A stretch of DNA of 64,000 nucleotides, from NCBI GenBank assembly GCA_963810485.1, contig CAWENQ010000003.1, forward strand, positions 868,001 to 932,000. The letters run 5' to 3'. The position numbers and the translations under genes were made by a program. The DNA comes from DATKFM01 sp963810485. Its GTDB lineage: Bacteria > Pseudomonadota > Alphaproteobacteria > Dongiales > Dongiaceae. Positions 1-9,359 of the stretch are shown here, piece after piece (the stretch's first letter is position 1; the number at the start of each line of letters is the position of its first letter). The notes beneath the pieces are model-generated. The model saw only the letters and a program-made list of their open reading frames with translations. It was not told the DNA's origin and searched no databases.

Positions 1-1
1 C

Positions 2-1441
2 TTATCGTTTCTTGTGGCCGGTGTGAAGCTTGCGCTCCAGATGCATGCTGTAGCGCGACATGCCGAAGCAGAAGACCCAGTAGACCGCCGCGGCAAAGAC
101 GTAGCCCTCCATCGACAGGCCGAGCCAATTTTGGTCCTTGGTCGATGCCTTGATGATATTCAGGAAGTCGTAGAGGCCGACGATAGCGACCAGCGTCGTG
201 TCCTTGAATAGGCCGATCGACGTGTTGACCAGGCCGGGGATCGAGATACGCAGCGCCTGCGGCAGCACCACCAGGCGCATCATCTGCCAGTAGCCGAGGC
301 CCATCGCCATGGCGCCTTCAAACTGGCCCTTGGGAATAGCCTGCAGGCCGCCGCGCACCACTTCGGCGATATAGGCGGCGGAGAACAGGGTCACGCCGAT
401 CAGGATGCGCAGCAGGATGTCGAACGTAACGCCCTTGGGCAGGAACAAGGGCAGCATGACGTTGGCCATGAACAAGATTGAGATCAGCGGCACGCCGCGC
501 ACGAACTCAATGAAGAGCACCGACAGCAGGTGGTTGACCGGCAGGAACGACCGCCGCGCCAATGCCAGCAGGATGCCCAAGGGTATCGAGAAGACGATGC
601 CGACGATGGCGATTACCAGCGTCAGCATCAGGCCGCCCCATTTGTCGGTAGGCACATGGGTCAGGATCGTTCCGCCGACCAGCAGTTCAAAGGCGACAAT
701 CGGGAAGCCGATGAACATGAACATCGCCCAGTAGCGCTTGCCGGGCACCCGATCGATCAGCAGCGCCGCCGCGGCAATGACGAACATCAGGAGGGTCAAA
801 TCGATCCGCCAGCGCTCGCTGCTGGGATAGAAGCCATAGAGGAACTGGCTGAACCGATTGGTGACCATAACCCAGCAGGCGCCCGGCTTGGGACAATCGT
901 CCCTCGACGCGGCATTCGCGTTGATCGCCAATGTCACCGACGGTTCATTCGCGGGGTCCAGCGTTACGCCCGTTCGAAGCTTCAGGTCGCCGCTTCGGAT
1001 CTCGAACCGAGAGTCGGACAGGTTGAAGGTCGTTTGACGCTGCGACGGCAGATTTACCAGTTCGATCTTGCCGATTGTCGCGCCGGGCACATTTGCGGGA
1101 ACAAGGACGCTGGTGAGACCGAAATCGAATGCGCCACCAGCCGCGGGTGCCGGTTGGGTCAGGCCAGCCGTGCTCTCCATGACCTTGAGCTCGAAGACGC
1201 GCGTGACCCCAAGTCCGCCGCCGAAATTCGCCTGTATGACCGCCCAATTGATGAGCCCCGGCAATGTCAGATACAGCAGGATTATCGCCAGAATGGTCAG
1301 GATGGTATTGCCGATGGACGAGAAGAAATTGCGCTTCAGCCAGGCAATCGGGCCCGCAACCAACAGCGGCGGCGGCAGATCCGGATGTTCGCCCGGACGG
1401 TAGGCGGCTGGCGGTAGGCCGTTGGCGGTAATGTCTGCCAT
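2..1441 (-). CDS. aapM: General L-amino acid ABC transporter permease AapM, with an extra periplasmic insert
   Basis: Inner-membrane permease of the polar amino acid (HAAT) family, pairing with AapQ to import L-amino acids delivered by AapJ. The C-terminal half is a typical His/Glu/Gln-type permease with the EAA-like stretch GGLQAIPKGQFEGAMAMGLG and several hydrophobic helices. The N-terminus has one helix (about residues 40-70), then about 100 polar residues before the family-typical segment GACWVMVTNRFSQFLYGFYP. At 479 residues it is roughly 95 longer than AapM as I know it (about 384), and that stretch accounts for the excess. It starts with ATG 6 bases after aapQ. The stop codon is at positions 2-4, so the gene is complete; an aapP ATPase is expected just beyond the left edge. 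Confidence 0.93.
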   Translation of the reverse strand: MADITANGLPPAAYRPGEHPDLPPPLLVAGPIAWLKRNFFSSIGNTILTILAIILLYLTLPGLINWAVIQANFGGGLGVTRVFELKVMESTAGLTQPAPAAGGAFDFGLTSVLVPANVPGATIGKIELVNLPSQRQTTFNLSDSRFEIRSGDLKLRTGVTLDPANEPSVTLAINANAASRDDCPKPGACWVMVTNRFSQFLYGFYPSSERWRIDLTLLMFVIAAAALLIDRVPGKRYWAMFMFIGFPIVAFELLVGGTILTHVPTDKWGGLMLTLVIAIVGIVFSIPLGILLALARRSFLPVNHLLSVLFIEFVRGVPLISILFMANVMLPLFLPKGVTFDILLRILIGVTLFSAAYIAEVVRGGLQAIPKGQFEGAMAMGLGYWQMMRLVVLPQALRISIPGLVNTSIGLFKDTTLVAIVGLYDFLNIIKASTKDQNWLGLSMEGYVFAAAVYWVFCFGMSRYSMHLERKLHTGHKKR

Positions 1442-1447
1442 CGCGTC

Positions 1448-2635
1448 CTACCGTTCCACCAACGCAATGCGCTTGTTGTACCAGTTCATGAAGAAGGAGA
1501 TCACCAGGCTGACCGTCAGATAAAACAGCATGGTGATGGCGATGCATTCCACGGCGCGGCCGGTCTGATTTTGCACCGTCGAAGTGAAAATCGATACCAG
1601 ATCCGGATAGCCCATGAACGCGGCGAGGGTCGAATTCTTGACGATATTCAAGTACTGACTGGTCAGCGGCGGGACGATGATGCGCATAGCCTGCGGGATG
1701 ATGACCAGCCGCAATGTCCAACTGTTTCGCAAGCCGAGAGCTCCAGCTGCTTCGGTCTGACCATGGCTGATCGCCTGGATGCCCGCGCGGACATTCTCGG
1801 CAATGAAAGAAGATGTATAGATGCTGAGGCCGAGGCAGAGCGCCGTGAGCTCCGGGCTCAAGACCATGCCGCCCTGGAAATTGAATCCCTGCAGCACGGC
1901 GAAGTTCCATGTGATTGGGCTGCCGAGGATGATCGATACCAACAGCGGCAATCCGAAGATGAGCGCGAAGCCGATCGAGAGCTTGGGAAACTGTTGCCCC
2001 GTCGCGTCCTGCCGCCGCTTCGCCCAGCGCGCGACATAGATCGCCGCCGCGATGCCGATCAGCAGAGCAATGAGACACGCCAGTGCCGAAGGCTCGGCGA
2101 CCGGTTTGGGCACGTACAGCCCACGGATATTGAGGAAGATTGCGTCAAATACACTGTGGCTCAGTTTGACGCTGGGCAGGACCTGCAGCACGCCGTTGTA
2201 CCAGAACAGGATCTGCACCAGCAGCGGTATGTTGCGCAGCGTCTCGATATAAACCGTCGCCAAGCCGGCGATGAGCTTATTGCTGGACAAGCGGCAGATG
2301 CCGATGAAGAAGCCGACGATGGTCGCCAGCGGAATACAGATCACAGCCACCAGCAGCGTATTGAGGATACCGACGATAAGGGCGTCGAAGTTGCTCGACT
2401 GCAGGGTGTAGGGGATCAGCGACTCGCTGATCGGGAATCCGGCGGTGTCGTCGAGAAAATCAAGACCCAGCGGAACTCCCAGCTGGGCCTGATTTTGCAC
2501 CATATTGTGGATGAGGTAGGCGGCGATGAGAACCACGAGCGCCAGCGTGACGATCTGCGCGATGATGCCGCGCTTTCGCTCGTCGCGCCACCAGGCAACC
2601 GTCGGTTCGGTATCAGTGGTTACCAACTGCGCCAA
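1448..2635 (-). CDS. aapQ: General L-amino acid ABC transporter permease AapQ
   Basis: First permease of the Aap system; 395 residues, the usual AapQ size. It has an N-terminal helix (about 25-47), a long middle section and a C-terminal permease core with the coupling motif RAGIQAISHGQTEAAGALGL. The only start that keeps the N-terminus is TTG at 2635 (product begins MAQLVTTD), preceded on the minus strand by a purine-rich GAGGGAGA ribosome site at suitable spacing. It lies between aapJ and aapM, separated from aapJ by a strong stem-loop. Function is assigned by family and gene order; substrate range is inferred from Rhizobium Aap, a broad-specificity amino acid importer. Confidence 0.93.
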   Translation of the reverse strand: MAQLVTTDTEPTVAWWRDERKRGIIAQIVTLALVVLIAAYLIHNMVQNQAQLGVPLGLDFLDDTAGFPISESLIPYTLQSSNFDALIVGILNTLLVAVICIPLATIVGFFIGICRLSSNKLIAGLATVYIETLRNIPLLVQILFWYNGVLQVLPSVKLSHSVFDAIFLNIRGLYVPKPVAEPSALACLIALLIGIAAAIYVARWAKRRQDATGQQFPKLSIGFALIFGLPLLVSIILGSPITWNFAVLQGFNFQGGMVLSPELTALCLGLSIYTSSFIAENVRAGIQAISHGQTEAAGALGLRNSWTLRLVIIPQAMRIIVPPLTSQYLNIVKNSTLAAFMGYPDLVSIFTSTVQNQTGRAVECIAITMLFYLTVSLVISFFMNWYNKRIALVER

Positions 2636-2672
2636 GGCGATTGTTCTCCCTCTGGGAGTTGGACAAAGCGCA

Positions 2673-2702
2673 AGCGCCCGGTTCTTTGGGGAACCGGGCG
2701 CT
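2673..2702 (-). promoter_or_regulatory. Intercistronic stem-loop between aapJ and aapQ
   Basis: Perfect 12-bp stem (2673-2684 with 2691-2702) around a 6-base loop, in the 84-base gap between the aapJ stop and the aapQ start. No uridine run follows on the minus strand, so it is unlikely to be a full terminator. Such structures after binding-protein genes commonly stabilise the upstream message or reduce read-through, giving more binding protein than permease. Confidence 0.7.
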
Positions 2703-2719
2703 GCTCTTCGTGCGTTCGC

Positions 2720-3742
2720 CTAGCGGGCGGGCGGCGAGTATTGCAGGCCGCCGCGGGTCCAGAGGTCGTTGAGACCGCGGGCCAGGGCCAACGGCGTCTT
2801 CAAGCCGATATTGCGCTCGAAGATCTCACCGTAGTTGCCTACCGCCTTGATGATGTTGACGGCCCAATCATTGCTGAGACCCAGGCCCTCGCCCATCTTG
2901 TCTTCAAGGCCGAGGAAGCGACGGGTTTCCGGATCAGTGGCACTGCCCAGGACTTCGGCAATATTCGCCTGAGTGATGCCCTTCTCTTCGGCGATCAGCG
3001 TCGCGAAATGCGTCCAGCGGACGATATCGCCCCATGCATTGTCGCCATGACGGACGACGGGGCCTAGCGGCTCCTTGGAGATGATTTCCGGCAGGATAAT
3101 ATGCTCGGACGGATCCTTCAGGGTCGTGCGTTCGGCGGCGAGGCCGGAAGCATCGGTCGTGTAGGCGTCGCAGCGGCCTTCATCGTACGCGCCGCGGGCC
3201 TGCTCGTTCTCCTTGAACTTCACCGGCTGCATGCCGAGGCTGTTGGCCCGGTCGAAGTCGCCCAGGTTCTTTTCCGTCGTCGTGCCTTCCTGCACGCAGA
3301 CCGTGGCGCCCTTCAGTTCCTTGGCGCTGGCAACGCCCAACCCCTTCTTCACCATGAAACCCTGGCCGTCATAATAATTGACCGCCACGAAATCCAGGCC
3401 GAGCTGGGAATCGCGCGAGAGGGTCCAGGTCGAATTGCGGGCCAGCATGTCCACTTCGCCCGACTGCAGGGCGGTGAACCGCACCTCGGCGCTCAGCGGC
3501 TTGTACTCGACCTTCGACGCATCGCCGAACACGGCGGCCGCGACCGCCTTGCACAGGTCGACGTCCAGGCCATGCCATTCGCCATTGTTATCGGGGGCAC
3601 CAAAGCCGGCAAGGCCGGTGGTGACGCCGCATTTCAGTTTGCCGGCGGCCTTGACGTCATCGAGCGTCGCGGCGCTGGCGGCGCCGATCATGGCGATGGA
3701 GGCGACGGCAGCCACCGACGCCAGCAGTTTGAGCTGTTTCAT
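2720..3742 (-). CDS. aapJ: Amino acid ABC transporter substrate-binding protein AapJ
   Basis: Periplasmic binding protein of the Aap general amino acid importer, 340 residues, matching AapJ length. The N-terminus MKQLKLLASVAAVASIAMIG with cleavage near ASA is a Sec signal peptide. The mature part is a family 3 solute-binding fold: it opens LDDVKAAGKLKCGVTTGLAG, contains DVDLCKAVAAAVFGD and VEYKPLSAEVRFTALQSGEV, and later SNDWAVNIIKAVGNYGEIFE, all typical of AapJ. The start ATG is preceded by GGGAAGG. It is the first gene of the leftward operon, so the promoter should lie in 3743-3971, a region shared divergently with the PLP enzyme gene. Confidence 0.95.
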   Translation of the reverse strand: MKQLKLLASVAAVASIAMIGAASAATLDDVKAAGKLKCGVTTGLAGFGAPDNNGEWHGLDVDLCKAVAAAVFGDASKVEYKPLSAEVRFTALQSGEVDMLARNSTWTLSRDSQLGLDFVAVNYYDGQGFMVKKGLGVASAKELKGATVCVQEGTTTEKNLGDFDRANSLGMQPVKFKENEQARGAYDEGRCDAYTTDASGLAAERTTLKDPSEHIILPEIISKEPLGPVVRHGDNAWGDIVRWTHFATLIAEEKGITQANIAEVLGSATDPETRRFLGLEDKMGEGLGLSNDWAVNIIKAVGNYGEIFERNIGLKTPLALARGLNDLWTRGGLQYSPPAR

Positions 3743-3971
3743 GTTTCAACCTTCCCTGGTTTAGCGTTTGTCGATAATCACTTGAACTGTGCGTTTTTCT
3801 TGCGTTCTGCATACCCGCCAGCAACCCGTTATACCGGTGCTGCCAAGCGGTTCACATTTGGTTGGTTTGCTTTAACACAAGGCTTGCGGATGCTACAAGC
3901 CTGCTTTGCCGGAGGCTTACCGCCGTCCCGGCGCGGCGCGCGAAAAATGGCGTATAGAGCGGGAAAACGGC

Positions 3972-5168
3972 ATGGCAGGCGGCAACAAAGGCGGAACGCT
4001 TGGTGACGAGACCCGCGCGACCCATGCCGGCAACCACCCGCATCGAAATCATGGCGTGATCAATCCGCCGGTCTATCGGGCTTCCACCATCCTCTATCCC
4101 GATGTCGCGGCGCTCGAGCAGGTCAACAAGGACCGCCTGTCGCGCACAGCCTATGGCCGCTACGGCACGCCGACGGTTTCGGCCCTGGAAGAGGCCGTGA
4201 CGGCCCTGGAAGGCGGCGGACGGGCGATCGTTCTCTCCTCCGGCCTGGCCGCGATCACCGCCACCTTGCTGCAGCATCTGAGCGCGGGCGATCACCTGCT
4301 GATGGTCGACACCGTCTATGGCCCGGCCCGGGGCTTCTGCGACAAGGTGCTGTCGAAATTCGGCGTCGAGGTGACCTATTACGATCCCCTCATCGGCGGC
4401 GCTGTCGCCGAGCTGATCCGCCCCCGGACGCGGATCGTCTATATGGAGGCGCCGGGCTCGCTGACGTTCGAGATGCAGGACATCCCCGCGATTGTCCGCG
4501 CCGCGCACCAGGCCGGCGCGCTGGCGATGATGGACAACACCTGGGCCACGCCGCTGTACTTCAAGCCATTCAGCCATGGCGTGGACATCATCGTTCATGC
4601 CGCCACGAAGTACATCGTCGGCCATGCCGACGTGATGATGGGCATCGTCGTCTGCCGTGACGAACTCTACCGGCCGTTGAAGCTGGGGATCCACGGGCTC
4701 GGCCATTGCGCCTCGCCTGACGATTGCTATCTGGCGATCCGCGGGCTGCGCACCCTGCCCGTGCGGCTTGCGCGCAATAGGGAGAACGCGCTGGCGCTGG
4801 CGCACTGGCTGATGCAGCGGCCGGAGGTGGCGCGCGTCATGCATCCGGCCCTGCCTGATGATCCCGGGCACGGAATCTGGCGGCGGGATTTCGCCGGTTC
4901 CAGTGGCTTGTTTGGCATCGTTCTGCATCCCTGCGCACCCACGGCGCTGGCGGCGATGCTTGATGGCATGCGGCTGTTCGGCATGGGCGCAAGCTGGGGC
5001 GGTTATGAGAGCCTGATGCTGCCGGTCAATCCCGCAGCCTCGCGGACGGCGACGAAATGGGACGCCGCGGGTCCGACGTTGCGGCTGCATGCGGGGTTGG
5101 AATCGATCGACGATCTCATCGACGACCTGGAAGACGGCTTCAATCGCCTGGTGGCGCCGAAAACCTGA
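3972..5168 (+). CDS. metC: Cystathionine beta-lyase (PLP-dependent, Cys/Met metabolism family)
   Basis: Cytoplasmic PLP enzyme predicted to cleave cystathionine to homocysteine, pyruvate and ammonia. The frame opens at 3906, but ATG 3972 (MAGGNKGG) has a GAGCGGG ribosome site and gives the usual length of 398 residues. Fold-type I features include SRTAYGRYGTPTV near the N-terminus, the cofactor-binding SSGLAAITATLLQHLSAGD, MDNTWATPLYF with the PLP-ring aspartate, and the Schiff-base lysine in AATKYIVGHADVMMG. The C-terminal SWGGYESL motif is typical of MetC. A gamma-lyase activity cannot be excluded from sequence alone. It is monocistronic, ending at a shared terminator. Confidence 0.9.
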   Translation: MAGGNKGGTLGDETRATHAGNHPHRNHGVINPPVYRASTILYPDVAALEQVNKDRLSRTAYGRYGTPTVSALEEAVTALEGGGRAIVLSSGLAAITATLLQHLSAGDHLLMVDTVYGPARGFCDKVLSKFGVEVTYYDPLIGGAVAELIRPRTRIVYMEAPGSLTFEMQDIPAIVRAAHQAGALAMMDNTWATPLYFKPFSHGVDIIVHAATKYIVGHADVMMGIVVCRDELYRPLKLGIHGLGHCASPDDCYLAIRGLRTLPVRLARNRENALALAHWLMQRPEVARVMHPALPDDPGHGIWRRDFAGSSGLFGIVLHPCAPTALAAMLDGMRLFGMGASWGGYESLMLPVNPAASRTATKWDAAGPTLRLHAGLESIDDLIDDLEDGFNRLVAPKT

Positions 5169-5172
5169 GCGC

Positions 5173-5207
5173 AAAAGAAAACGGCCCCCGGCTTGTGCCG
5201 GAGGCCG
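5173..5207. terminator. Bidirectional terminator between metC and the tadG-like gene
   Basis: A GC stem (5182-5192 with 5197-5207, one C/A mismatch, loop TTGT) lies between two convergent stop codons. On the minus strand it is followed by the complement of AAAAGAAAA (5173-5181), a good uridine tract for the leftward tadG transcript. The rightward tail CTTTGG is weaker. Confidence 0.75.
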
Positions 5208-5230
5208 CTTTGGTAAGCGTGGTCCTGCGC

Positions 5231-7294
5231 CTAATCCGACAGGCGGACGTCTGTGAGGCGCGAAGCAATCGTCGTCAGTGCGTCCTTCAGATCCTGACCT
5301 GTTTCAGCCGCAAAGAAGTACTGAGGACTGTCGCCATCGGGCGGCGAGGCCAGTGCGGCCAGCATCCGCAGCTCGTTCGGATGGTCCGCGAGATCGAACC
5401 CGATGATGTAGAGCTTGATGCCATCATCTTTGACATTTCGGGACAGGACGCGAAGGCGATTGTCCAGATTGTTGTTCGTTGTCACGAAAGACGGGATGGG
5501 ATCGCCATACACCCAAGAGCCCGACTCCACCGGCGACGAAATCGTACCATGTGCCGCGTCGGTATTGTCGCCGGCATTTTCACCGGAGCCGAACCGGCCC
5601 TTGTACGCATCGCCATTGCCGCCAACCTGTGCGCCGTCGGTGATCAGGATGATGTACCGATCGCGCTGGAATGGAGTGCTCACGACCGCCTGATTGAACG
5701 GCTCACCGGGCATCAGCACTTCCCAGGCCCAATACATGCCCTGGAGGATGTTCGTGTTGCCGTCGGGATCGGTGTTGGTGATGCTGGCGATCTGGGCCGA
5801 AAGTGTCGCCCGGTTCGGCGACATCGGAATGATACTGCGACCAAGACAGGGCGAGCAGTCATTCTGTGCCGGATTGTCGCCAATCGGCGGTACGGCAGAA
5901 GGCCGCGTATTGTCATTGAAGAAGCGCATCGTGCCGGAATAGTTGGCGCCGACAGCCGCCGTCGCCGCGGACACCCAGACGGGCCGGCTGGTCTGCGCTG
6001 CCGTAAGCGCCGGAGACGTTGCCGTGTTGTCGGCCCTCGCCTGCGTGCCTGGCTGTATCGCGCCGTTTACGGCGTCCATATTGTTCAATTCGTCGTTGAA
6101 GTATGAATTGCTGTTGGTGCGGTAGTCGGTGTAGTACGCCAACGAACAACTCCGCGGGCGCCAATTGTTGTCGGATGCCCAACGAGTGCCCGATCCTGCG
6201 TCGGCGCTCGACCAGTTGTTGCTCTGGGGTTCGGCCTCCAAAACGGACATTGGTTCCCAAGCCGGCCAGTCTTTCTGCGTCGCACCGGAGCCGACGTCAT
6301 ACTGCGCGCCTTTGACCAGATCGGCATCATTGGTATTGACGCTGTTGGTGTTCGTATTCTGCGTACCCGGAGTGGCTTCGCCGCCCACATAGCGCGCGTA
6401 GACGCATCCGCTCCAACCGCCGGGCAAATGGCCACTGGCGCTGGTATTTCTCGGATCGCGGAGGAGCGACACTTCCGAAAGGCCAGACTTCCAGACTGTT
6501 GTCTGACTGGTCGCCCCGGTAATCGGGTTTGTATAGGACGTCACTGTTTGCGCCGTCACGGTAGTATTCGTCGCGCCTTGCGTCCTGACATTCGTCTTCG
6601 AATTCCATGGCACGAACCCGACATTGATCAGGTTATAGGTCGTGCCTTCGACGGTGAGGGTCGGTGAAACGGTGACGCCGCTGCCGTAAAGAGTGTCCAA
6701 GAAGTCGACGAGTCCGTCTCTCGCATTGCCGATTTTTGGCGCGCCATCCATCGAGCCCGACATATCCAGCGAGATCACCGCATCCACCGCGCGGATGGTG
6801 CGCTCCACCTCGGCTTCGGAATACACCGTCATTTCGTCGCATCCAGTACAACCCACCGCTTTCAGGACACGCATGAAGGTGGTGGGAATCGTCGCCGTCG
6901 CCGAAAGACGAAGCGTCTCGCTGCCCGACACGCCGCCGGCGACCGGCGAATTGAGGGTCACTTCCGCGTCCATGAAATCTGCCTGGAACGGCGCATCGTA
7001 GGCGATCGCGACCGTATGCGGGAAGTTTGCCGAGAAATATTTCAGCACATTGGCGTCCCGGTCCGGCGAAAAGTAAACTTTGCCGCCGGCGAGAACCGCC
7101 TGATCGATGGACTGCGACAGCCGCGCCTTCAAAAGATAGCCGCGCGCCGTGTCGGTCGCCAGCCCGAGCGCCCCGATCATCGGGATCAGCGCCAACGCAT
7201 AGATGACATTCAGCGATCCCTTTTCCTGCCGCAGCCATGTGGAGGCTTTCAGCATCGCGCCGCGCGACAGCTCACCCAGACGCTTCGTTTTCAT
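5231..7294 (-). CDS. TadG-like pilus assembly protein with a von Willebrand A domain
   Basis: Membrane-anchored Tad-system accessory protein. The N-terminus holds a TadE/TadG-type helix with the block GSLNVIYALALIPMIGALGL. The MIDAS motif SLDMSGSMDGAP (about residues 170-180) opens a vWA domain whose end, including YIIGFDLADHPNELRMLAAL, lies near the C-terminus. Between them is a long Asn/Thr/Ser-rich insert, which helps explain the length (687 residues). I chose ATG 7294, which has GAGAAG just upstream; ATG 7306 is also in frame. It is the last gene of the leftward pseudopilin cluster. TadG-type proteins are thought to anchor or stabilise the pilus in the envelope. Confidence 0.85.
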   Translation of the reverse strand: MKTKRLGELSRGAMLKASTWLRQEKGSLNVIYALALIPMIGALGLATDTARGYLLKARLSQSIDQAVLAGGKVYFSPDRDANVLKYFSANFPHTVAIAYDAPFQADFMDAEVTLNSPVAGGVSGSETLRLSATATIPTTFMRVLKAVGCTGCDEMTVYSEAEVERTIRAVDAVISLDMSGSMDGAPKIGNARDGLVDFLDTLYGSGVTVSPTLTVEGTTYNLINVGFVPWNSKTNVRTQGATNTTVTAQTVTSYTNPITGATSQTTVWKSGLSEVSLLRDPRNTSASGHLPGGWSGCVYARYVGGEATPGTQNTNTNSVNTNDADLVKGAQYDVGSGATQKDWPAWEPMSVLEAEPQSNNWSSADAGSGTRWASDNNWRPRSCSLAYYTDYRTNSNSYFNDELNNMDAVNGAIQPGTQARADNTATSPALTAAQTSRPVWVSAATAAVGANYSGTMRFFNDNTRPSAVPPIGDNPAQNDCSPCLGRSIIPMSPNRATLSAQIASITNTDPDGNTNILQGMYWAWEVLMPGEPFNQAVVSTPFQRDRYIILITDGAQVGGNGDAYKGRFGSGENAGDNTDAAHGTISSPVESGSWVYGDPIPSFVTTNNNLDNRLRVLSRNVKDDGIKLYIIGFDLADHPNELRMLAALASPPDGDSPQYFFAAETGQDLKDALTTIASRLTDVRLSD

Positions 7295-7386
7295 GATGCT
7301 TCTCATCTTTCTGCTATGTCCTCAAGTCGCGTCATTGATCCGGAATGCAGGGGCATGCGGCCGCGCATCGAAGATCTTGAATATTC

Positions 7387-7986
7387 TCAGAGTGGCGCCG
7401 TCGTCAGGTTGGCGCCGCGAGGGCGCGCCCAGGCTTCGTGCCGAAACGTGATTGCCTGAAACATCTCGCCAAACAAGGGTTCGCCGCCCAGGTTCTTCAT
7501 CCCGGCAAACGCGCCGAAGAAGATCGGCTCGTATGCATAGAACACTTCGGCCACAACGACGTCCTCAGAATCCGCGAGCGTAAAGTTGTTGGGCAGGTCC
7601 GCGGTGGCCCCTTCGGCGCCAATCGCGCTGCTCCCGAGCGTTGCGCCGTTCCGGCGTTGCCAGGCGACTTTCGGATTGGTCTCGCCGGTAGGACGAAACA
7701 CCGAAGACACGATGACCTGGCCCTGGGTATTCAAGTCGTATGGCAGCATCTGAGCGATAGCCGCGTCATAGACCGCGGTAAGCTGCGCGGTCGTCATGCC
7801 ATCGGATTGGCCCACCAGGTCCGCCACCTGGCTGGCGGCGCGATCCAGCTTCTGATGGATCAGGATGTAGCGCGTCGCTTCGAAGCAGCCGAGGATGATG
7901 AGCAGCAGCGCCGGCAGCCACAATGCGAACTCGCTTGCGGCAAACCCGCGCTCGCCCCGGATGAAGTTCTTCATTACTTGCAACAT
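7387..7986 (-). CDS. TadE-like pseudopilin
   Basis: TadE-family protein of 199 residues. The N-terminus RGERGFAASEFALWLPALLL is a prepilin-like signature: glycine before a hydrophobic helix with glutamate at about position +5, as recognised by the CpaA-type peptidase. The remainder is a soluble domain of the kind found in TadE-like minor pilins. ATG 7986 follows AGGGGTGG at good spacing. It lies between the second TadE-like gene, 11 bases upstream, and the vWA protein; all three probably share one leftward transcript. The specific paralogue (tadE versus tadF) is not assigned. Confidence 0.85.
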   Translation of the reverse strand: MLQVMKNFIRGERGFAASEFALWLPALLLIILGCFEATRYILIHQKLDRAASQVADLVGQSDGMTTAQLTAVYDAAIAQMLPYDLNTQGQVIVSSVFRPTGETNPKVAWQRRNGATLGSSAIGAEGATADLPNNFTLADSEDVVVAEVFYAYEPIFFGAFAGMKNLGGEPLFGEMFQAITFRHEAWARPRGANLTTAPL

Positions 7987-7997
7987 GGATCCACCCC

Positions 7998-8624
7998 TTA
8001 GGATGCAGGCATCGGGAACGGTTCGTTCCGGATCGTCATCTTCGCGGAAAAATGCACGGTACTATCGTCGACCATCTTGCCCTCGGGGAAGAACGGCATG
8101 TTCGTGATGAAGGGCAGGATCATCATCGTCCAGTCATAGCTGATCGTGTACTGCACGATTTCGGATGCGGCGCCGACGCCTTCGGGGCCCATGTCATCCT
8201 GATGTCCGGGAATGCCGTTCATCTCTGTATAGGACTCGCCGGAGTCCCACTCGCCATTGAATGGCGGCTGATCGACGAACGGCTCGGGACTATCCACATC
8301 CGCGAAGGTCGGATAGACCTCCGTCGTGATCGTGATGTCTTCGCGCGGCACGAGCCCATAGGTATATTTGTCGACGATATCCAGGATCGCTTCGGCGCGC
8401 TCTTCCTCGGTGCCCTGACCGGTCAAGCCATAGCGCGCCGCTTCGCGGACCGCGGACTCAATCGCCGCCTGGTTGAACATCAGCATGCCCAGCTCGAACG
8501 ACGCGGCGATGAGAAAGAACGCCAGCGGAAACACGAGCGCGAATTCGACAGCGGAGGCGCCGTCGCTTTCCTTGGCGAAGCCGGCCAGCCTGCGTTTGGC
8601 TCTGCGAGCGAGATGCTTGATCAT
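7998..8624 (-). CDS. TadE-like pseudopilin (second paralogue)
   Basis: 208-residue TadE-family protein and first gene of the leftward pseudopilin cluster. The segment GASAVEFALVFPLAFFLIAA is the class-defining leader and helix with the conserved glutamate. The frame is open to 8765, but ATG 8624 (MIKHLARRAKRR) has a near-perfect AAGGAG six bases upstream and places the leader at the N-terminus, so I take it as the start. The C-terminal domain is rich in Pro, Asp and Glu. It probably forms a complex with the neighbouring TadE- and TadG-like proteins during Tad pilus assembly. Confidence 0.86.
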   Translation of the reverse strand: MIKHLARRAKRRLAGFAKESDGASAVEFALVFPLAFFLIAASFELGMLMFNQAAIESAVREAARYGLTGQGTEEERAEAILDIVDKYTYGLVPREDITITTEVYPTFADVDSPEPFVDQPPFNGEWDSGESYTEMNGIPGHQDDMGPEGVGAASEIVQYTISYDWTMMILPFITNMPFFPEGKMVDDSTVHFSAKMTIRNEPFPMPAS

Positions 8625-8964
8625 GTATTCTCCTTGTCCCGACGCGAAGGACATCTTCCCAGCTTCATCCGAGGGGATTCGCCGTCCGTTCCCGAGTCGG
8701 GATCCGGCTTCCGAATATCCGCCTACCCAATCATTTCGTATACGCTTGAAACTGCCAAAAAACAATTGTTTTATTTGGTTAATGGTCTTTATTACTTGTT
8801 ATTACTAATCTTTGTTTCGTGTTATTTTTAGTTTTATTTTATTTTGCATCTAACTTCCGATGCATTGCGGCGAACCGGTCAACCGGAACTTAGTCCCAAC
8901 CCAAACGATACTTCGCCAATTCCGCTAAAAATGATTCAATCGCTCACAGGATAAATTACCTGTC

Positions 8965-8979
8965 TTAATTCCGCGTTAA
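8965..8979. promoter_or_regulatory. CtrA box 1 (TTAA-N7-TTAA)
   Basis: TTAATTCCGCGTTAA followed by C, an exact match to the consensus TTAA-N7-TTAAC of the alphaproteobacterial cell-cycle regulator CtrA. It lies roughly midway between the leftward tadE-like start and flp. Confidence 0.7.
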
Positions 8980-9202
8980 CTCGGTCGAACAAAAGGGCGG
9001 CGGCATTAATGGTCGAAGCGATGAAATGTCGGCGGAATCGCACTCTCTTGCATTACCGGACTTAACGACCGTAGTGCACCAATGGTCCGTTCGGGATCAT
9101 CCGCGAGCTCCATTCCCGCATCTCGAGTCGGGTCAGCGACAAGGCGAAACCGCGACAACCACTGCATAACTTGCCGACTAATTCGCAAATTAAACGGCGA
9201 CA

Positions 9203-9217
9203 TTAAGCATGCATTAA
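9203..9217. promoter_or_regulatory. CtrA box 2 (TTAA-N7-TTAA)
   Basis: TTAAGCATGCATTAA, an exact TTAA-N7-TTAA and nearly palindromic, so it reads as a box on both strands. It is centred about 215 bases upstream of the flp start. Confidence 0.7.
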
Positions 9218-9359
9218 TCGTTACTCGATAATTTACCCGCCGAAGTATTAGGGATCGGACCAGATCATGCGTGCCGAATATTGGGAATTTAGGCGTTTGG
9301 CGCATTCCTCGCGCACGCGGATGTTCGATATGAAAGCTGACGGCAAGTGCCGTTCGGTT

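Noticed and set aside
3852..5174. 440-codon minus-strand open frame opposite metC
   Set aside because: Arg/His/Gln-rich translation without domains; metC on the plus strand has full catalytic motifs.
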